Origin: Streptomyces fodineus
GTDB taxonomy: Bacteria; Actinomycetota; Actinomycetes; Streptomycetales; Streptomycetaceae
Assembly: GCF_001735805.1 (NCBI RefSeq)
Contig: NZ_CP017248.1
Span: 4,898,001 to 4,962,000, forward strand
Direction of reading: 5' to 3'
Length of the DNA stretch: 64,000 nt
Below are positions 50,464 to 58,925 of the stretch, piece after piece. Position 1 is the stretch's first letter, and each line of letters starts with the position of its first letter. Made by a program: the position numbers and the translations under genes. The notes under the pieces were generated by a model. That model made no database searches. It had not been told where the DNA came from and worked only from the letters and a program-made list of their open reading frames with translations.

Positions 50464-51441
50464 ATGAGCGAACCCAGCAAGCGACCCGACTCGTCCGAAC
50501 GGCACGAGGCGATCGACGTCAGCGACTTCGTGTACGCGGCCACGGGGGCCCGGGTACGACGGTTGACCATGCCGGACGGGAGCCACTGGTTTCCGGCGGT
50601 GGACGTGTGCAAGGAACTGGGGTACACCACGCCCCGAAAGGCACTGACGGATCATGTTCCGGAGGGCCACCGAGAAAGTCTCGAGACAGTGACTGGAAGT
50701 CACTGTCTCAGTATTCCCGCAGGTAGGGAGTGGCGACGAGACTTGCAACTCATTGATCTCCAGGGCCTGATCTTCCTCGTCCAGGCCTGCACCAAGCCCT
50801 CCTGCGCCCCCTTCAAACAGTGGGTCGCCGAGGTGATCGAGACGGTGCAGAGGGACGGTTCCTACACCCTGGAAGAGGCCGAGGTGCAGCCCGTCGAACC
50901 CGGCGCTCCGATCGCGTACGCCATGCCCGAGCAGGTCGCCGAGGCCATCGTCCGGCTTGAGGCACACAACCTTCAGCTGGACGAGGAGCTGGCGCACGGG
51001 CAGCGCAAATCGATCGAGCTGCGGGGGGAAACGCTGGCTCTGCACAGGGAGATGCTGGCCACGCAGAAGGCCACCCTCGCCGTGCAGCAGGCCATGGTCC
51101 GGGCGATGGAACGGATCGCGGACCGGCTCGATGCGCTGGTACCGAACCCTCCGCCGCCTGGTGGAAACGTCACGGTACTGCCCACCACGGCCTCCGTACT
51201 GGCCGACTGGCGGCAACGTCTCTCCGTGACGGCCGATGTATGGGCCGTGGCCGTCGTGATCGCCCCCGTTCTCGTCGAGAAGGGCGAGCTGTGCGAGCCG
51301 CTTGAGTCGATCGCAGCCCGTACGGGACTCTCCGTGCACCGCGTCAACGAATGTCTGCGGCTGCTGCGCAAGCACGCCTGCATCCGCTCGCGCGGCGGAG
51401 CCGAGGACGGGGCGCCGGTGTACGTACTCAACCAGTCCTGA
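50464..51441 (+). CDS. Bro-N domain DNA-binding protein
   Basis: A 325-residue protein. Residues ~20–115 form a BRO-N domain (FVYAATGARVRRLTMPDGSHWF, then VDVCKELGYTTPRKALTDHV and LIDLQGLIFLVQACTKP), best known from phage antirepressors and baculoviruses. A ~70-residue helical, coiled-coil-like region follows. The C-terminus is a winged helix (ESIAARTGLSVHRVNECLRLL). ATG 50464 has GGAGGTGG upstream. No other phage genes are present. In Streptomyces such solitary Bro-N proteins are chromosomal regulators of unclear target. It ends at a strong bidirectional terminator. Confidence 0.85.
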   Translation: MSEPSKRPDSSERHEAIDVSDFVYAATGARVRRLTMPDGSHWFPAVDVCKELGYTTPRKALTDHVPEGHRESLETVTGSHCLSIPAGREWRRDLQLIDLQGLIFLVQACTKPSCAPFKQWVAEVIETVQRDGSYTLEEAEVQPVEPGAPIAYAMPEQVAEAIVRLEAHNLQLDEELAHGQRKSIELRGETLALHREMLATQKATLAVQQAMVRAMERIADRLDALVPNPPPPGGNVTVLPTTASVLADWRQRLSVTADVWAVAVVIAPVLVEKGELCEPLESIAARTGLSVHRVNECLRLLRKHACIRSRGGAEDGAPVYVLNQS

Positions 51442-51452
51442 AAGCTGACAGA

Positions 51453-51487
51453 AGGGGCGGTCGCAAGAGATATTTGCGGCCGCCCCT
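51453..51487. terminator. Bidirectional hairpin terminator between the Bro-N gene and bkdC
   Basis: AGGGGCGG at 51453–51460 pairs with CCGCCCCT at 51480–51487. The stem continues inward (CGCAA with TTGCG) around the loop GAGATAT, and CAGGTTTAAC follows on the + side. It serves both convergent genes. Confidence 0.8.
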
Positions 51488-51515
51488 CAGGTTTAACGCT
51501 CCCGGTCCCGGACCG

Positions 51516-52901
51516 TCACGCCCAGGTGATCAGCCTCTTCGGCTGCTCCAGGATCGCCGCCACATCCGCCAGTACCTTCGAGCCCAGCTCGCCGTCGACC
51601 AGGCGGTGGTCGAAGCTCAGTGCCAGCGTGGTGACCTGACGCGGCTTGACCTTGCCCTTGTGGACCCACGGCTGGAGCTTGATCGCGCCGATCGCGAGGA
51701 TCGCCGACTCCCCCGGGTTGAGGATCGGCGTGCCCGTGTCGACTCCGAAGACACCCACGTTGGTGATCGTCACCGTGCCGCCCTGCATGGCCGCCGGGGA
51801 CGTCTTGCCCTCGCGGGCCGTGGAGACCAGCTCGCCGAGCGCGGACGCCAGCTGCGGGAGGGTCTTGTCGTGCGCGTCCTTGATGTTCGGCACGATCAGA
51901 CCGCGCGGGGTGGCCGCCGCGATGCCCAGGTTGACGTAGTGCTTGAGGACGATCTCCTGGGCCGCCTCGTCCCAGGACGCGTTGATCTCCGGGTTCCGCT
52001 TGATGGCGACCAGCAGGGCCTTGGCGATCAGCAGCAGCGGGTTGACCCGCAGGCCCTGCATCTCCTTGTCCTGCTTCAGCTCCTCGACCAGCTTCATCGT
52101 GCGGGTCACGTCCACCGTCACGAACTCCGTGACATGCGGCGCCGTGAACGCCGAACCGACCATCGCCGTCGCCGTCGCCTTGCGGACGCCCTTGACCGGG
52201 ATGCGGGTCTCACGTGCAGTGTCGTACGACGCCACGGCTGCCGGGGTCGCGGGTGCGGCGACGGCCGGTGCGACCGGCGGCTCGGCGGCCTTGGGCGGGG
52301 CCACCGCCGCGTGGACGTCCTCGCGCGTGATGATGCCGTCCGGGCCGGACGGGGTGACCGTGGCCAGGTCGACTCCGAGGTCCTTGGCCAGCTTGCGCAC
52401 CGGCGGCTTCGCCAGCGGGCGGGGCTTCTCGGCGACAGGAGTGTGGCCGTTCAGCTCCGACTGGATCGCCCGGGCCGCTGCCGGGACACTCACCTCCGGG
52501 CCCTTGCGGGGGCGGCGCTTGGTCGATGAGGTCGCCACGCCGTAGCCGACGAGGACCGGCTGGCGGCCCTGCGCCTTCGGCTCCTCCGCGGCGACAACGG
52601 GCTCCTTGGGCTGCTCCACCGGTGCCGCGGCCGGGGCCGCGCCGGCCACCTCCACCGCGATGATGGAGGTGCCCACGTCGACCGTGGTGCCCTCGGGGAA
52701 GTGCAGCGCGCGGACCACACCGTCGTACGGGATGGGCAGTTCCACGGCCGCCTTGGCGGTCTCGACCTCGCACACCACCTGACCGTCGGTGACCGTGTCA
52801 CCCGGCTGGACGTACCAATTGAGGATCTCGGCCTCGGTGAGTCCCTCGCCGACGTCCGGCATCTTGAACTCGCGTACGGACGCTTCCGTCATCGTCGTCA
52901 C
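51516..52901 (-). CDS. bkdC: Branched-chain 2-oxo acid dehydrogenase E2 (dihydrolipoamide acyltransferase)
   Basis: A 461-residue E2 subunit. The lipoyl domain (residues ~9–85) has the modified Lys50 in VETAKAAVE. An Ala/Pro linker and a peripheral-subunit-binding domain (VRKLAKDLGVDLATVTPSGP…GIITREDV) follow. The catalytic domain ends with SFDHRLVDG, which holds the active His. It transfers the acyl group from lipoate to CoA in breakdown of Val, Leu and Ile and in making branched starter units for fatty acids and antibiotics. GTG 52901 has GAGGAG upstream and is preferred to ATG 52892. It is the last gene of bkdABC; no E3 gene is adjacent. Confidence 0.96.
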   Translation of the reverse strand: MTTMTEASVREFKMPDVGEGLTEAEILNWYVQPGDTVTDGQVVCEVETAKAAVELPIPYDGVVRALHFPEGTTVDVGTSIIAVEVAGAAPAAAPVEQPKEPVVAAEEPKAQGRQPVLVGYGVATSSTKRRPRKGPEVSVPAAARAIQSELNGHTPVAEKPRPLAKPPVRKLAKDLGVDLATVTPSGPDGIITREDVHAAVAPPKAAEPPVAPAVAAPATPAAVASYDTARETRIPVKGVRKATATAMVGSAFTAPHVTEFVTVDVTRTMKLVEELKQDKEMQGLRVNPLLLIAKALLVAIKRNPEINASWDEAAQEIVLKHYVNLGIAAATPRGLIVPNIKDAHDKTLPQLASALGELVSTAREGKTSPAAMQGGTVTITNVGVFGVDTGTPILNPGESAILAIGAIKLQPWVHKGKVKPRQVTTLALSFDHRLVDGELGSKVLADVAAILEQPKRLITWA

Positions 52902-52911
52902 GACCCTCTCC

Positions 52912-53889
52912 TCAGAACGCCAGCGAGCGGTCGACGGCGTCGAGCACGCGGTCCAGGTCCGGCAGGTACTCCTCCTCCAGGCGGGCCGGCGGATACGGGG
53001 CGTGGTAACCGCCGACCCGGAGCACGGGTGCTTCCAGGTGGTAGAAGCAGCGCTCGGTGATCCGCGCGGCGATCTCCGCACCCGAGCCGAAGAAGACCGG
53101 TGCCTCGTGGACCACGACCAGGCGGCGGGTCTTCTCGACGGAGGCCTGGATGGTGTCGAAGTCGAGCGGGGAGACCGAACGCAGGTCCACGACCTCCAGG
53201 TTCTTGCCCTCCTCGGCCGCGGCCGCCGCGACCTCCTGGCACAGCTTCACCATCGGGCCGTACGCCGCCAGGGTCAGGTCGGTGCCCTCGCGGACGACCT
53301 GGGCCTTGTGCAGCGGGGCGGGGATCGCCTCCACATCCACCTCGGCCTTGTCCCAGTAACGCCGCTTCGGCTCGAAATAGATCACCGGATCGTCGCTCTG
53401 GATGGCCTGCTGCATCATCCAGTACGCATCCGAGGCATTCGACGGAGACACGACCTTCAGGCCCGCCACGTGCGCGAACAGCGCCTCGGGGGACTCGGAG
53501 TGGTGCTCGACCGCGCCGATGCCGCCGCCGTAGGGGATACGGATGACCACCGGCATCTTCACCTTGCCCAGCGAGCGCGCGTGCATCTTCGCGAGCTGGG
53601 TGACGATCTGGTCGTAGGCCGGGAAGACGAAACCGTCGAACTGGATCTCCACCACCGGGCGGTAGCCGCGCAGCGCGAGGCCGATCGCCGTGCCCACGAT
53701 GCCGGACTCGGCCAGCGGGGTGTCGATGACCCGGCTCTCGCCGAAGTCCTTCTGCAGGCCGTCCGTCACCCGGAACACGCCACCGAGCTTGCCGACGTCC
53801 TCGCCCATGACCAGGACCTTGGGGTCGGTGTCCAGGGCACGGCGCAGCGACTCGTTGATGGCCTTCGCCATCGCCATTTTCTCGCCCAT
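52912..53889 (-). CDS. bkdB: Branched-chain 2-oxo acid dehydrogenase E1 beta subunit
   Basis: A 325-residue β subunit of the thiamine-diphosphate decarboxylase. The family pattern VMGEDVGKLGGVFRVTDGL, FGESRVIDTPLAESGIVGTAIG and PVVIRIPYGGGIGAVEHHS is complete. The last two His belong to the active site made with the α subunit. It starts at ATG 53889, two bases after the bkdA stop, and ends 10 bases before the bkdC start, so the three genes form one operon. Confidence 0.96.
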   Translation of the reverse strand: MGEKMAMAKAINESLRRALDTDPKVLVMGEDVGKLGGVFRVTDGLQKDFGESRVIDTPLAESGIVGTAIGLALRGYRPVVEIQFDGFVFPAYDQIVTQLAKMHARSLGKVKMPVVIRIPYGGGIGAVEHHSESPEALFAHVAGLKVVSPSNASDAYWMMQQAIQSDDPVIYFEPKRRYWDKAEVDVEAIPAPLHKAQVVREGTDLTLAAYGPMVKLCQEVAAAAAEEGKNLEVVDLRSVSPLDFDTIQASVEKTRRLVVVHEAPVFFGSGAEIAARITERCFYHLEAPVLRVGGYHAPYPPARLEEEYLPDLDRVLDAVDRSLAF

Positions 53890-53891
53890 GT

Positions 53892-55157
53892 CTAGCGACC
53901 CCCTTCGGCGTCGGCGAACGACGCCTGGTAGGCGGCGAACTGCGCTCGTTCCTCGTCGACGAGCGCGTGCCCGTCCGCGTACACGTTCTCGAAGATCGCG
54001 AAATGGTCCGGGTCGGGCATGGCACGGACCGCTTCGCGCACTCGTTTGCCCAACGCCTCGGACTCGGCCTCGAGTTCCGCGAAGAATCCGTCGTTCGTGT
54101 GGTTTGAGGCTTCCAGGTACCGGCGAAGGCGCAGGATCGGGTCCTTCGCCTCCCAGGCGGCCCGCTCCTCATCGCCGCGGTAGCGGGTGGGATCGTCGGA
54201 GGTGGTGTGGGCGCCCATGCGGTAGGTGAACGCCTCGACCAGGGTGGGGCCCTCGCCGCTGCGGGCGCGCTCCAGTGCCCACCGGGTGACCGCCAGGCAG
54301 GCCAGCACGTCGTTGCCGTCGACCCGGACGCCGGGGAAGCCGAAGCCCTGGGCGCGCTGGTAGAGCGGCACCCGGCTCTGCTTCTCGGTCGGCTCGGAGA
54401 TCGCCCACTGGTTGTTCTGGCAGAAGAACACCACCGGGGCGTTGTAGACCGCGGAGAAGGTGAACGATTCGGCCACGTCGCCCTGGCTGCTCGCGCCGTC
54501 GCCGAAGTAGGCGATGACCGCGCTGTCCGCGCCGTCCTTGGTGATGCCCATCGCGTAGCCGGTGGCGTGCAGCGCCTGGGAGCCGATGACGATCGTGTAC
54601 AGGTGGAAGTTGTTGCCGTTCGGGTCCCAGCCGCCGTTGTTCACGCCGCGGAACATGCCGAGCAGGTTGGTCGGGTCGACCCCGCGGCACCAGGCGACGC
54701 CGTGCTCGCGGTAGGTGGGGAAGACGTAGTCGTCGTCCCGCAGCGCCCGGCCGGAGCCGATCTGGGCGGCCTCCTGGCCCAGCAGGGACGCCCACAGGCC
54801 CAGCTCGCCCTGGCGCTGCAGGGCGGTGGCCTCGGCGTCGAAGCGGCGGGTGAGCACCATGTCGCGGTACAGGCCGCGCAGGTCTTCTGCGGTGATGCCG
54901 GCGACGTAGGCGTCGTACTCGGCGTTCTTGACCCGCTTGCCCTCAGGCGTCAGCAGCTGTACGAGCTCCGGTTCGGTGCTCTTCTTCCCGCGCGTGGCGC
55001 GCGCGGCGCCGGTGCTGCGCTTGGTGCCGGTGGCTCCGGACTGGGCGCCGGCCGTGCCGGTGTTCGTCCCGGTGGCGCCGGTCGTGCTGCCGGTGGTGCC
55101 GGCCTTGTCTGCGGCGCTGCGTCGCGGCTTGCGCGCGGCACTGCTGTCCACGGTCAC
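53892..55157 (-). CDS. bkdA: Branched-chain 2-oxo acid dehydrogenase E1 alpha subunit
   Basis: A 421-residue α subunit. The thiamine-diphosphate motif GDGASSQGDVAESFTFSAVYNAPVVFFCQNN (Gly-Asp-Gly … Asn-Asn) is intact. The serine loop with RMGAHTTSDDPTRYR follows. It decarboxylates branched 2-oxo acids and loads the E2 lipoyl group. The first ~55 residues form an unusual Ala/Gly/Thr-repeat extension (TGSTTGATGTNTGTAG) before the conserved part. GTG 55157 has GGAGGAG upstream. An inverted repeat lies about 190 bases upstream. Confidence 0.95.
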   Translation of the reverse strand: MTVDSSAARKPRRSAADKAGTTGSTTGATGTNTGTAGAQSGATGTKRSTGAARATRGKKSTEPELVQLLTPEGKRVKNAEYDAYVAGITAEDLRGLYRDMVLTRRFDAEATALQRQGELGLWASLLGQEAAQIGSGRALRDDDYVFPTYREHGVAWCRGVDPTNLLGMFRGVNNGGWDPNGNNFHLYTIVIGSQALHATGYAMGITKDGADSAVIAYFGDGASSQGDVAESFTFSAVYNAPVVFFCQNNQWAISEPTEKQSRVPLYQRAQGFGFPGVRVDGNDVLACLAVTRWALERARSGEGPTLVEAFTYRMGAHTTSDDPTRYRGDEERAAWEAKDPILRLRRYLEASNHTNDGFFAELEAESEALGKRVREAVRAMPDPDHFAIFENVYADGHALVDEERAQFAAYQASFADAEGGR

Positions 55158-55347
55158 GTGTGCTCCTCCGTCGTTCTGGCCCCCGGGGTTGCCGGTAGGC
55201 CAGTGCGGCTCACCTGTTTCGACCACCGGGCACGGGGTGGGTGCCACTCGGCCGGGAACAGGCGTGACAGGTGCCCCGGCGAGCGCCCTGCAACCATCAC
55301 GTTACCCAGTGCTCCACATTTCTGTGAAACCCCACCTGACCTGCGAT

Positions 55348-55369
55348 TTTGCTTGGATTTCCAAGTAAA
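55348..55369. promoter_or_regulatory. Inverted repeat in an AT-rich island upstream of bkdA
   Basis: CTTGGA at 55352–55357 pairs with TCCAAG at 55360–55365, extended by TTTG/TAAA. The surrounding 55310–55380 is the most AT-rich part of the 672-base gap 55158–55829. It probably holds the bkdABC promoter and an operator, for example for an Lrp-type BkdR known to control bkd in Streptomyces. The rest of that gap (55380–55829) shows no convincing gene. Confidence 0.5.
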
Positions 55370-55829
55370 TCGAGAAGGTGTCGAAGCGTGCTGGTCACAG
55401 CCTTGCCAAAGGCCGGAGCAACCGCACGTTATCCCGCTGACCCAGCTCACGGGAAGAGTTTGCGGCCGGGGACGGCGGCGGACGCCGTGGTGCGCATTCC
55501 GGCCACCCGGCCCGACGTGGTGGCACAAGGACGTGCGGCGGCCGGACGGCGGCGGGGTCGAGGTGACCGGCGGATCGGCGGGCGTTTGCATCCCGCCGAG
55601 AAAACGATCAAGAATTAGTTTCGAGTCCGCTTTCCGAACTCGGTAGGCGGCGGCGCTCGCGGGGCCGTCACTTATGCCGCCCGTATGCAGATGGGAAAGA
55701 GCGGCGGAAACGGAAATCTTTGATAAAGCCTGCCGCGTGCAGCCTGCCCTGTGACCGAAAGCGATCGCCGACGACTGCCTGTGACAAGCCCCAGCTCACG
55801 GCACCTTTTCGTGCCCTACCATCTGCGGC

Positions 55830-56873
55830 GTGCCGCGCTCATGTGTACCACCTCTTGTGCCCCACACGCCCCCTCTGGGCGCCCTGCTCCGCCTGTACGC
55901 GGCCGGTACCGCCCTGACCTGTGAGCCGGTCGACCAAGGCCTGCTGAACCGCGGCTATCGGCTGTGCACCACCCGCGGCCGGTATTTCCTCAAGCACCAC
56001 TTCGACCCCGACACCGCCGACCCCGCCGCCATCGAGCGCCGGCACCGCGCCACCCAGCGCCTGGCCGACCTCGGCGTCCCGGTCGCCGTACCGCTCGCGC
56101 ACCGCGAGGGCCGTACGGTCGCCGTCGTCGGCGGCCACGCCTACGCCCTGCACCCCTGGATCGACGGCAGGCACCGCCATGGCGGCCAGCTCACACGCGG
56201 GGAGAGCGCACGCCTCGGGGCGCTCCTGGGCGCCGTGCACGCCTGTCTGGAGCGTGTGATGCCCCCCAAGGGGCGTACGCGCCCGGCAACGAGCCCCCAC
56301 CCGGTGGAGAGCGCCGACCTCGACGACACCTTGGCGCTCATCGACGACCTGCTCGCCCATGTCCGCCGGCACCGTCCCGCCGACGCCTTCGACGAGCTGG
56401 CCCGGCGCCGGCTGCTGGAACGCCGCGACCTCCTGGAGCAGCACGCGGACCGGCGCCCGCCGCGCGGCGGCTCGGTGGGCTGGGTGCACGGCGACTTCCA
56501 CCCGTTCAACGTGCTCTACAAGGACGACACCCCGGCCGCCATCGTCGACTGGGACCGGCTCGGCGTGCAGCCCCGCGCGGAGGAGGCCGTACGTGCCGCC
56601 GCGATCTTCTTCGTACGTCCCGCGGGCGCCCTGGACCTGCCGAAAGTGCGGGCCTACGCGCGCGCGTACCGGCGCGCGGCCGGTGCGACGCCCTCGGAGC
56701 TGGCGGCGGCCGTGCACCGGGTGTGGTGGGAGCGGCTGAACGACTTCTGGATGCTGCGCTGGCACTACGAACGCGGTGACACGCGCGCGGACTGCCAGTT
56801 TCCGGCGGCGTCGGCGCTCGCCGTGTGGTGGACACGCGAGTACGACGCGGTGTGCGACGCGTTCACCAAGTGA
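55830..56873 (+). CDS. Phosphotransferase (APH/choline kinase-like)
   Basis: A 347-residue kinase-like protein of the aminoglycoside phosphotransferase fold. The Brenner motif WVHGDFHPFNVLY supplies the catalytic Asp and Asn, and AAIVDWDRLGVQPRAEE the metal-binding Asp. An ATP-lysine candidate lies in YFLKHHF. Relatives phosphorylate homoserine, choline, amino sugars or antibiotics; the substrate is unknown, and no resistance context is present. GTG 55830 is the start. It is divergent from bkdA over a long gap and converges on a Ser/Thr kinase gene. Confidence 0.85.
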   Translation: MPRSCVPPLVPHTPPLGALLRLYAAGTALTCEPVDQGLLNRGYRLCTTRGRYFLKHHFDPDTADPAAIERRHRATQRLADLGVPVAVPLAHREGRTVAVVGGHAYALHPWIDGRHRHGGQLTRGESARLGALLGAVHACLERVMPPKGRTRPATSPHPVESADLDDTLALIDDLLAHVRRHRPADAFDELARRRLLERRDLLEQHADRRPPRGGSVGWVHGDFHPFNVLYKDDTPAAIVDWDRLGVQPRAEEAVRAAAIFFVRPAGALDLPKVRAYARAYRRAAGATPSELAAAVHRVWWERLNDFWMLRWHYERGDTRADCQFPAASALAVWWTREYDAVCDAFTK

Positions 56874-56934
56874 CGGCGTCCGCCCTGCGGTTACCGGCTC
56901 AGGGGGACGCCGTCGAATGCGATGTGGGTGTCCT

Positions 56935-58581
56935 TCAACCGGTGGGGTCGCCGGCGCCGCCGACCGTGGTGTTCCCGACGGTGGTCCCGGTGTCGGTGCC
57001 GGTGTCGGTGCCGCCGTTCGTGGTCCCGGTGTCGGTGCCGCCGTTGGTCGTCCCGGTGTTGGTGCCGCCGTTCGTGGTGCCGGTGTCCGTGCCGCCGTTC
57101 GAGGGGTTCTGGGACTGCGACGGCGAGGTCTGCGGGTTGCTCGGCTGGTTGGTCGGCCCCGTGCTCTGCGACTGCGAGGTCTGCGGGTCCGACGGGGTGT
57201 AGCCGGATCCTCCCGAACCCGAGTCCGAGCCGTTGTCGGTGGATGTGTCCGAGGGCTGGTCGGTGGTGTCGTCCGACGGCGTCGGCGAGTCCGAGTGGTC
57301 CTTCGTGGACTGGGAGTGCGTCGCCGGCGGCTTGGTGTCCGTACCGGCGCCGGTGCCGTTGCCCGCGCCCTTGAGCGCCAGCGCGACACCTCCCGCGATC
57401 GCGATGACCGCGAGGACGGCGAGGATCCACAGCTTGCCGCGGCCGCTGCCCTTGTTGCCGTGGCCCTCGAAGCCGCCGTCGTCGCCGCCTCCGTAGCCCT
57501 GCGGCAGGATCGGCTGCGGGATCTGCGCGGTCCCGGGGCCGAAGTCGCCCGGGTGCTGCATCGCGGTCGTCCCCGTGAAGCCGCCCGGCGGGGTGTGCCG
57601 GCCATCGTGCGCCGCCACCGGGCCGGTGTTCCAGGTGCCGGTGTGCCCGCCCGCCTCGTAGAGCATCTGCAGGCCGTACTGGACCAGGCCGCGCATCTCC
57701 TCGGCCGTCTGGAACCGGTCGTCCGGCTCCTTGGCGAGCGAGCGCATGACCAGGCCGTCCAGCTCCGGCGGGCAGCCCTCGGAGACCTCCGAGGGCGGCG
57801 TCGGGATGTCCTGGACGTGCTGGTAGACCACCGACAGCGGGGTCTCGCCGGTGAACGGGGGCCGCAGGGCGAGCAGTTCGTAGAGCAGGCAGCCGGTCGC
57901 GTACAGGTCGGAGCGGTGGTCCACGGCCTTGCCGAGAGCCTGCTCCGGGGAGAGGTATTGCGGCGTGCCCATGACCATGCCGGTCTGCGTCATCGTTGTC
58001 GAGGCGCCGTGCAGGGCGCGCGCGATGCCGAAGTCCATCACCTTGACGGCGCCGCTGTGGGTGATGATCACGTTGGCGGGCTTGATGTCGCGGTGCACGA
58101 TGCCGTGCTGATGCGAGTAGGCAAGCGCTTCCAGCACGCCGGAGACGATGATCAGGGCCTGCTCGGGGCCCGGCGCCTCGGCGTTCATCAGCAGATCGCG
58201 GATGGTGCGGCCCTCGACCAGCTCCATCACGATGTACGGCACGGACTGACCGCCGACGAAGTCCTCGCCGGAGTCGTACACGGCGACGATCGCGTGGTGG
58301 TTGAGGCCGGCGACCGACTGCGCCTCACGCGTGAAGCGGGCCTTGGAGACCGGGTCCTCGGCCAGGTCCGCGCGGAGCAGCTTGACCGCGACCGTACGGC
58401 CCAGACGGACGTCCTCGGCCGCGAACACCTCCGCCATGCCGCCCCGGCCCAGCCGGTGGGTGAGCCGGTACCGGCCGTCGCCGACGAGCCCTCCGTTGCC
58501 CCACATCTCCGGCGCGTCCGACATGCCGCCGCCAGTCGCCTCGGGGTCGGACGGGCCCTGGGCGCGCTGCTGCTGTGCCAT
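56935..58581 (-). CDS. Membrane Ser/Thr protein kinase with low-complexity ectodomain
   Basis: A 548-residue Hanks-type kinase. The kinase domain (about 36–300) has LGRGGMAEVF, the lysine in VAVKLLRADL, VHRDIKPANV and VMDFGIARAL. A juxtamembrane region precedes one membrane span (ILAVLAVIAIAGGVALAL, about 385–405). The outer part is a Ser/Thr/Asp/Pro/Gln-rich stretch ending in near-identical NGGTDTGTT repeats; no PASTA domain is seen. ATG 58581 has GAGGA close upstream. It is divergent from the PASTA-type kinase, so the two probably share a regulated promoter region. Confidence 0.93.
   Translation of the reverse strand: MAQQQRAQGPSDPEATGGGMSDAPEMWGNGGLVGDGRYRLTHRLGRGGMAEVFAAEDVRLGRTVAVKLLRADLAEDPVSKARFTREAQSVAGLNHHAIVAVYDSGEDFVGGQSVPYIVMELVEGRTIRDLLMNAEAPGPEQALIIVSGVLEALAYSHQHGIVHRDIKPANVIITHSGAVKVMDFGIARALHGASTTMTQTGMVMGTPQYLSPEQALGKAVDHRSDLYATGCLLYELLALRPPFTGETPLSVVYQHVQDIPTPPSEVSEGCPPELDGLVMRSLAKEPDDRFQTAEEMRGLVQYGLQMLYEAGGHTGTWNTGPVAAHDGRHTPPGGFTGTTAMQHPGDFGPGTAQIPQPILPQGYGGGDDGGFEGHGNKGSGRGKLWILAVLAVIAIAGGVALALKGAGNGTGAGTDTKPPATHSQSTKDHSDSPTPSDDTTDQPSDTSTDNGSDSGSGGSGYTPSDPQTSQSQSTGPTNQPSNPQTSPSQSQNPSNGGTDTGTTNGGTNTGTTNGGTDTGTTNGGTDTGTDTGTTVGNTTVGGAGDPTG
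56985..57102 (-). repeat. 27-bp tandem repeats in the kinase ectodomain
   Basis: About four copies of a 27-base unit encode NGGTDTGTT on the − strand, near the C-terminus of the kinase. The period is a multiple of three, so the frame is kept. Confidence 0.85.
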
Positions 58582-58925
58582 CAGTCCTCGCCGTCGTTTC
58601 TGCCCGCGGTGCGCGCGGTGTTGTTACGGTCTCCGTCGGCCACGCTACAGCCTCGGCGCGGGCCACCGGTTCGGAACCGGAACCGGGACCGGCCCGAAGC
58701 CTGACCGGCCATGAAACCTGTAGCACGCGCTGTCGTGCAAATTCTGTGTGCCGGTCGTACGCCCCCTGTAACGCTTGCGCGACGCTTCTTGCGCGTACGG
58801 TCACGGAACGGGCACCGAGCTTGACGTGTCAGTGCCCTGGGGCAGACTTGGCCGGGAATGACACATTCGATCAAGGCCCGTGCGATGAGCGAAGGCGCCG
58901 GACGGCCAGTGGGGGACGCGGAGAG

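Noticed and set aside
51351..52529. 392-residue frame opposite bkdC
   Set aside because: Antisense shadow of a certain E2 gene.
55349..55618. 89-residue frame between bkdA and the phosphotransferase
   Set aside because: It begins inside the AT-rich promoter island and has no family pattern. Treated as intergenic.
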